NCBI GenBank assembly: GCA_963457665.1
Contig: OY735220.1
Coordinates: forward strand, 33,362,969 to 33,426,968
Length of the DNA: 64,000 nucleotides
Direction of reading: 5' to 3'
Source of the DNA: Thysanoteuthis rhombus
Taxonomy: Eukaryota; Mollusca; Cephalopoda; Oegopsida; Thysanoteuthidae
Shown: positions 57,546 through 64,000 of the stretch, in pieces
Numbering within the stretch: position 1 is the first letter of the stretch
Layout of the letters: each line of letters begins with the position of its first letter
Notes under the pieces: generated by a model
Databases searched by the model: none
The model's input: only the letters and a program-made list of their open reading frames with translations
Told to the model about the DNA's origin: nothing
Translations under genes and position numbers: made by a program

Positions 57546-59390
57546 GCTGCAGTGGTTGTTGAAACGTCATAGGTTAAATTTCCATATTTCAAGTCAAACC
57601 AGAACTAGAACAGGTCATTAGAGAACCTTGGCTTCACCAAGTGAAATATGAAAATTCTTAAATAAGATGAAAGCGAAAAAGTAATATTTACTGATCAATT
57701 CTTTTTCACTTAGAAGCTTGGTAACAAGCTTCACCGACGTGGCACTCTACAACCAGCAACTCTCTATGTATTCTTCACACCAGCGTGCAATTATCAGTAC
57801 ATATAAAGACTTTACTAACAGAATGTGTTTGTATGCTTCCTCTTTTGTTCGTCTGTTTACGTCAGGGTGAAAACGTGTTTTACTCTTTTCTTCTCTTTAA
57901 AGCTGATTAAAGAGAGGCAGATACGAAGACATGTCATGGATGTGGCCAGCAGCTCAAGTGTGACCAACTGCTGTAGTTGCGTTCGTGTGTAAGTTTTTTT
58001 GTGTGCCCGAAAACGATGCTTAAAATAGAAATATTCTAAAATATTAGTCTATCCATAGAGAGCATAAAAATCCTTTCTTTCTTGACGGTTTTCATGCTAG
58101 TCTCAATATAATCAATTAACACATAAAAATCTAATGCGTCTGACTTTAGTTGATGCAACAACTTTTCTCTACATTTAAGATCTGTAAGAATGATCATTAA
58201 ATATTCCCCGACATTAATGATATTGTTGACTCAAATAGCACGGCATTAAATGAGAACACTTTAAATAACACCCCATTAAAACGCACCAACGAATTGCTGC
58301 TTCCTCTTGAGTATGAACCCTGGTCCCTCATAATAAGTTCAAACTTAGACATTCTAAACTTCCATTTTCGCCTTACTCAACAAACACTCGAGTCGACCAA
58401 CTTCCGGTATCGTATCAAGGCAGCTGCCCCAAGAACAATTGCTTTCACTTACACAGCTATTATTTAACATCTCTACATACTGCAGAATCCTTGTGGTGGT
58501 CTTGTGATATGGCCGCCACCACAATGATAACAATAATTTTGCTTGAATCCATTGAAGATATAAAATATATTAACCATAATCCCTGAACGTGTGGTATTTT
58601 CGTCTAGCATGTAACACCATAGTCACAAAGGGAGCGCATCAATAGAGCAAACTGTCTCTTAGATAAATGACTCTATACAATTTTCCCAAGATTATTTTCC
58701 CATTGGTGTGATCACTTGTACAGCCAACTACTTTCTACAAACTTTCACCTCACAGTTGCTATGCTACTGTCGGTCGGGGAGGGAGGGGGGAATAATGTTG
58801 GTCAGTTGTCCTAGAACCTTTCCGGTCTACTTCGTTTTGCATTGACAAAATGAATCGAAATTTCAGTTATTGAATTTTTTCATCTCAGAAGACAAAAAAA
58901 CAAAACAACAACAACAACAAAAAGAAACGAAACAAAACTACATCTTCAATCGTGATTCTTTTACTTTTTGAATATATGATGGTCACATAGTACTGATATC
59001 AAGGTTGAATGAATTGATTTAAGTAGAAGAAAACGCGTAGTTAGAGATTTGGAGGCCCAGGGGCGAGGTTCAATGAAAAAGGGAAAAATTTTTCAATAAA
59101 TACGCATGCTCTATCACTTAATTGGAGCAAAACAACCTCTAGAGGCTGAATCATTGGATTAAGAATCAGTACAATACACATATGTATTGATGGACCACCG
59201 CAAGATATTTGATGGAAATTGTTAATAAGCAATGCTTTTGGGGGGTGCCTGGAGTGCGTTATCAAATAGCCTGACCCCCTCAGCTATGCCTCTGAGCAGA
59301 AGTCAATGGCAGACAATGGCTTTTACATCATCTCTTCTCTTAGTGGCCACGGGTTTGAATACCAAGAAGATCCTGGACCACAATCATATT
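57546..59390. other. No firm gene seen
   Basis: A possible R5 fragment lies near 59045-59260 (GGAGGCCCAGGGGCGAGG, GGGGGGTGCC). The rest shows neither coding signal nor repeats that I can name. Confidence 0.35.
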
Positions 59391-59396
59391 TATTTG

Positions 59397-59399
<3 letters not shown>

Positions 59400-59464
<65 letters not shown>
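59400..59464. repeat. (AT)n microsatellite
   Basis: About 32 AT units. Open frames reading Tyr-Ile repeats across it are artefacts. Confidence 0.9.
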
Positions 59465-59466
<2 letters not shown>

Positions 59467-60060
59467 CCCTTATAAGTGGATTTTTAGTGGTGAGCCTCAT
59501 CAACCTGGTATTGGGTACGGAGAGGGAATTTAAACAATATCCTATCATGGGCGGCGTTGGAAAATATGAAAATATTTCGTTTTTTTTCTCGACATGGTTC
59601 ACTAGATTTTCATACCAAACAGGCAATTCCATGGATGAGCAGTTACTGTTGAAAAACACGAATTTCATTAAGCCTTGATAAATCTGGGTGGATGAGAGGA
59701 TAGCGGTAGGAAGAGCGTGTTGCATTATTCTTTTTCACTGCACTAAATAGATGGAGTGAGTGCAATTTTTGTTCCTGTTTTTACTTAGAAAGTGAATGAA
59801 GGTGAAGACAGAATTATAGAAGGGGGAAAGAGACGGGTTGATAGATATTTACAATTTTGTTGCTACTGATAAAAAGAAACAACACCCTAACTGTATATAA
59901 GGATAAGATGAAGACAGGAAAAAAAACGAAACAAAATAGTTACCCGTTGAACGCAGTGGTGTGAAACTGATCAGTAGAAACAGCGCTGTAAACATCTATC
60001 AATCTATTTATCTAAATTATTGAGCATTACAACCGCAGTTAAAATAACCCCTGAATTAGC

Positions 60061-60063
<3 letters not shown>

Positions 60064-60129
<66 letters not shown>

Positions 60130-60212
60130 TGAGCAGAGTGCCAAGAGAAGTAGAAGAAGAAGAAGGAGAAGAAGAAGAAGAAGGAGAAGAAGAAGAAGAA
60201 GAAGAAGAAAAG
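60064..60212. repeat. (GA)n followed by (GAA)n/(GGAGAA)n tract
   Basis: About 31 GA units, a short spacer with GTGAGCAGAGTGCC, then about 65 bases of GAA with occasional GGA. Strand-asymmetric purine sequence of the kind that can form triplex DNA. Confidence 0.9.
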
Positions 60213-60219
60213 ACAAGAT

Positions 60220-61505
60220 TAATATCTACATCGAACACCTGTTGTATAGTTAATAAGTTTAATCCTCACTGAGATCTCCACAGTAATGACCTTGCATCAG
60301 ATTTGGGAAGACTCCATAAAAATCTATGTACATCATACATGGATCTTATGTATTCTTTTCAGTATTTCAAGACGAAAAAGTCAGGCTGCTATTCCTTGTA
60401 CAAAAATGGAACGAATAAGTTTGAAGTGGATAAACCTGAGTTTAGTGAATTTCGTTGGAGAAGAGACAAACAGTTTTATCATTTACTATTGTCTATTGTT
60501 TTCTAAACATTTTGAATAGAATTGCTTGTCACTACGTTATCAATCGTCCTATACCCTTTCCTGATCAAATTTAAAATGAAGGCAAGCAATTGTGGGTACC
60601 AACAAAAAAGACCAGTGGATTTTATTTAGAGATGAATAATTTCACCTAAAAAAAAAATATTTGCAACAACTGAAGCAATAACTGCGTATGAAATGTGATT
60701 GCAAACGTTAATTGATTAAATCAGAGTGCTTCGTGTAATTTCTAATTTACGCACTGTACTTCCAAATTTAAAATTTGCATGGAGTATCTTTTAACCTATT
60801 TTGAATAGAAAAAAATTCCCATGCGAATTTCAAAAACTTATTTGGAGTGTTTTTGTAATTTCTGTCACTTATACATTACATAAACTTCATGTATATGTAT
60901 ATACTTTCACAAATCATATGCATTTAACACTGATTGCAAAAATACTTAATGAGTAGTTTGAAAAGAGGCCTACATTTCCCATTTGATTTGAGTCTTTGCA
61001 CGGGCCTAATCGTCATTATGTAAGGGAGAGAAAAATGACTTGATATATTGGATCTATTCTGTCATGAATCGAGAAGAAATTGCAGGATATCATAAGGAAG
61101 AACTCATCCAATAGGATCGGTAGGCCGAGGTTCAATCCACCGCCGAGTCATACCAAAGGTTCTAAAAATGGAAACTCCTAACCTTTCTACTAAGCACTCA
61201 GTACAAGGATTAGGGGTACCTCAAATCAATACACCGGTTCTCCGAAAATGAACAGCGTCGAGCGTTGACCATTGGGGAATACCAGGGACCGTAAGCAGAA
61301 CAAAGCTCCGACCAGCCTGGTAAGCTGGAAGTGGGTTTTACTGACAAATGCCCTTGTGTACGTAACTCAGTGGCACCCTCGATGAGGGTATACGCAAAGA
61401 ACGATAATACATACATATACAGATACACAGATAAACAAACAAACAAACAAACGCAAATAGACAAACAAAAAAACAAAAACAAAACATAGAAGCAGATACA
61501 TAACT
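60220..61505. other. No gene seen
   Basis: A B-box-like GAGGTTCAATCCACC near 61128 hints at a SINE remnant, and an (ACAA)n run lies at 61433-61453. Open frames at 60286-60519 have no recognisable domain. Confidence 0.35.
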
Positions 61506-61509
61506 AGAC

Positions 61510-61650
61510 GTTTGGGGTCGAGGGGGCTTGGCTCCTTGAGAGGTCCCTTCCAAAGTTTAGTAAGATCAGTCAGTTGAAATACAGTTGGTGGAGGATTATT
61601 ATTCTAAAGCTTTTCGCCCCCCTCCGTTGGGGGGCCAGTAGGGATGTTTT
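61510..61650 (+). repeat. R5 repeat copy
   Basis: TTTGGGGTCGAGGGGGCTTG, TTGAGAGGTCCCTTCCAAAG, TTTAGTAAGATCAGTCAGTT and CCCCTCCGTTGGGGGGCC. It lies about 75 bases beyond the donor of the 61727-61786 exon candidate. Confidence 0.5.
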
Positions 61651-61726
61651 CAAACAGCCCCACTCCAGTCTCACCTCGGCATAGATAGGAAATAACTACA
61701 AAGATGAAGGAATTCTTTGTACCTAC

Positions 61727-61786
61727 CTTTGGTTTTCCCATAAAATCTTCGTCGTTCAATTTAATTCGTCCGAATTCTTTTGGAAT
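61727..61786 (-). CDS. Candidate internal coding exon (20 codons), gene unrecognised
   Basis: Read on the minus strand, ATTCGTTGCAG precedes 60 open bases, followed by the strong donor AAG/GTAGGTAC. The translation is IPKEFGRIKLNDEDFMGKPK, phase 0 at both ends. Both splice sites are close to consensus and the peptide is of ordinary composition. It could join directly, in frame, to the exon at 41197. No preceding exon was found between here and 64000, so the gene would start outside the window. Confidence 0.45.
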
Positions 61787-62282
61787 CTGCAACGAATAAA
61801 ATCAATATTTGTTGCCTTAAACGAGGACAAACGCAAAGCGAGGACAATCATAAACATCAATGTCCGTATTTGAAGATCAACAATTGAAACGTGTATCAGT
61901 TCTATAAGCGATTGCAGGCAGCAGATAATAAAACTAGAGTTGTAAATTATTTAATGTCATTTCCGAGACTTGAATAAAAAGGTTAGGGGAACACTGTGTT
62001 TATCAGATGCGCTATGGCAACTATCTAACAACGGCTTAGCTATTCCTACATAATAGTTGCCGAAGATTTCACGTGTGCAGGACTTTCGCTGACTGCAATC
62101 GTCTGACTGGTTCACCAACGATACGTTCATGAATCATCAATAAAACAAATTTAGATAAAAATGCCACATGACTGAATTGAATCTTATCACATTTGCGTGA
62201 GTAAAAAGAGAGAATAGATTTCGGGATTATCAGAAGGCGTCAACCAAAATTGTCAGTAAAACTATCAACATAGGTTTCTCCA

Positions 62283-62640
62283 GTTTTTAAATTGGTCTGG
62301 CTGGGTATCCATATATAACATCTACAGGCTGCACCAATAGTGCTAGAGGGCTGAAAATTTGAAAATTCACTCCTTATCATGTCTACAGAAAAAAGTTGTT
62401 TTTTTAAACTACCGAGGTATTTTTCCAATTTGGAATGTAAGTTTATGCTAAATTGATCCCTTAGTTTGTGTCCGGTAGCACGCAAAAACACTTGTTTTTC
62501 AAAATTCAAATCTTTTTACTGATCACTGTCCAACAAAAAGTGAGGAAGGTAACGTATTCATTAATAACCCTTTTTCCCAATGTTTTATTGATCACCCAAA
62601 AGATGGTTTCTATTGAGTGACTAACTAGACCTTTTTCCAT
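62283..62640 (-). repeat. R2 interspersed repeat copy
   Basis: Reversed copy: TGGTCTGGCTGGGTATCC at its distal end, GTTTATGCTAAATTGATCCC in the middle, TGATCACTGTCCAACAAAAA and CTATTGAGTGACTAACTAGA at the far end. Confidence 0.6.
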
Positions 62641-63701
62641 TTTATTTGCTTTAAATTACGTAGGAAAGAATCTCTTCTATGTTTTCATTTAGGACCTATG
62701 AAAGGTGTGTGCAGTCGTTACATCGAGCCGGGTCCCAGGTGGTAAGAGATTAACCCTAGGTAGATCAGTGTATCGAAACCTTCAAGTTGTTGTAAAATGT
62801 AAATTGGTCGAGTAAATTGGCTATTTTCCCTTTTTTGTTTTTTTTTACCTGTGAGCAAATAAATGGAGTGCTTAAAGGTCTATAGGAGATGAAACATGGA
62901 TGACTTGGGTGTTTTCGCAAGTACACTCGTGTGTGGGGGGTGGCGGATAGTGTCCCCTTATCAAATTACTCTCTGGGCCCATGCTGGGAAAAATGGAATA
63001 AATGAGAAAAAAAATCCCACCTTGAATCAAATTGATATTCTGATATTCCATGCTAAGTTGAGCGAGGCTCAGATCCACATGCATTTAAAAATGAATGACT
63101 GATGAGAAAATAGATTATTAACCTTCTTCACTCTTGCGATCAATCATGTAGATATTTGTTAGACCGGTGATGGTAAAATGCGAGAATTAACGTGAAAAAA
63201 CGAGATGTAAAGGGAATGTAATCTTAAAAAAATGAAGCTTTTATACTGAGGCCTTTGGTGATTAATTTAAAAAATGTTTCCGTTGGGGTTTGGATTATTC
63301 ATTGATAAGAGCAGTTAGTGCTGGTTAAAAATTTTATCTTTGCTTCGCGTCTCGTTGTTTTCCCTTTCTTGTTGCATTATCATGATTCTTCATAAGTCAA
63401 CACTAACTCCAGCAGAAGATTAGATTTGTAGAACATCAGTGAGTGTGAGATAAGCATTCTTGCTATTGCTTGACAACTGATGCTGTTGTAAAAGTTATCA
63501 CAATAGCAGGGTGGAAAAAAGATAAAATTTGCAGTAAAGCAGAAATTTGAAAAAAATGTGGTTTCAGTGGCAATTCGTTTCTTGTTCATTGAAAAGACAT
63601 GTACTTAACAATCCTTACCATTTGCACATAGTCCTACTACCAGTCATCATTATATAATCTTATCAGCGCATGGGACGAAGCGAAGTAGAGAGAAGGACGT
63701 T

Positions 63702-63956
63702 CTAAGTTCCCTTAATTATAAATTCCATTCCGTAGCCAAAATCAAATCTTATGAGTGTTGCTATACGGAACGTTTCGTCTTGACAGATGGTCAATGCATC
63801 TTCACTTGAGCTGCAATGTTCGGGCGCTTGGCATGTAGGGAAGAATTTTAACAAGGCCCACTTCCCCACTCTCGGCCACGCTGAAGGAAAGAAATACCCG
63901 ACACGTTTGGGGATCGGCATTGCTGCAGAGGATGCCTCCCCAGCTGGCCACAGCAT
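63702..63956 (-). other. Open stretch of balanced composition, status unclear
   Basis: Minus-strand frame of 84 codons with peptides such as MPIPKRVGYFFPSAWPRVGK and FPTCQAPEHCSSSEDALT. The plus strand is also open here (KAHFPTLGHAEGKKYPTRLG). GC content is higher than nearby. No family recognised, and it reaches the window edge on both readings. Confidence 0.2.
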
Positions 63957-64000
63957 CTGCTATTCCTGGACAGTCTTCACTCTAAGGCTACATTTTTGCT

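Noticed and set aside
57283-57570. 95-codon minus-strand frame
   Set aside because: It is the antisense of the LINE 3' end, which gives a recognisable protein only on the plus strand.
59232-59725. 148- and 111-codon frames around the AT array
   Set aside because: They contain long Tyr-Ile runs from (AT)n and no domain on either side.
60004-60253. Open frames reading Leu/Ser or Arg/Glu repeats
   Set aside because: They are translations of the GA and GAA arrays.
61120-61165. tRNA gene suggested by GAGGTTCAATCC
   Set aside because: Only a B-box-like string is present. There is no A box at proper spacing and no acceptor-stem pairing.

Overview
This is an AT-rich animal genome window with split genes, canonical GT-AG introns, many microsatellites and dense interspersed repeats. 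Nothing in it is prokaryotic. The FAN1 exon set and the repeat types (tRNA-derived SINEs, LINE tails ending in GAT repeats, fold-back DNA elements) suggest an invertebrate, perhaps a lophotrochozoan such as a mollusc. The species cannot be fixed from the sequence.

Layout. (1) 1-4956 is upstream sequence with decayed repeats, a CRE-like site and a CpG-bearing patch that might hold the first FAN1 exon. (2) 4957-23428 on the + strand is a complete 15-exon gene for the structure-specific nuclease FAN1 (959 codons plus stop). All splice phases join and the catalytic residues are present. (3) 24815-27063 on the - strand is a complete three-exon gene for a GAPR-1/GLIPR2-type CAP protein (200 codons) whose N-terminus looks doubly acylated. 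The two genes meet tail to tail about 1.4 kb apart. (4) 27-64 kb is gene-poor. It holds repeats, simple-sequence tracts, LINE 3' ends, a tRNA-derived SINE family, a 5S rRNA-derived sequence, fold-back elements and four exon-like islands (31786-31849 -, 35578-35661 +, 40943-41197 -, 61727-61786 -). Two of these islands may belong to one unrecognised minus-strand gene with a very long intron.

How the parts relate. FAN1 acts in the nucleus on crosslinks and on slipped or flapped DNA. The CAP protein should act at cytoplasmic membrane faces. They share no pathway, so their neighbourhood is probably accidental. The best leads are the FAN1 N-terminal tail (perfect PIP box, two SUMO-interacting-motif-like segments, an MLH1-motif-like segment, no visible UBZ finger), the FAN1 exon 8 splice donor lying inside a GT repeat, the Src-family-like N-terminus of the CAP protein, a fold-back MITE family seen only in the first 26 kb, and two long fold-back elements carrying a GAAGAAGGCC-type motif. 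Repeat families are numbered R1-R12 for this window only. Their edges were placed by eye and are good to about 10-30 bases.
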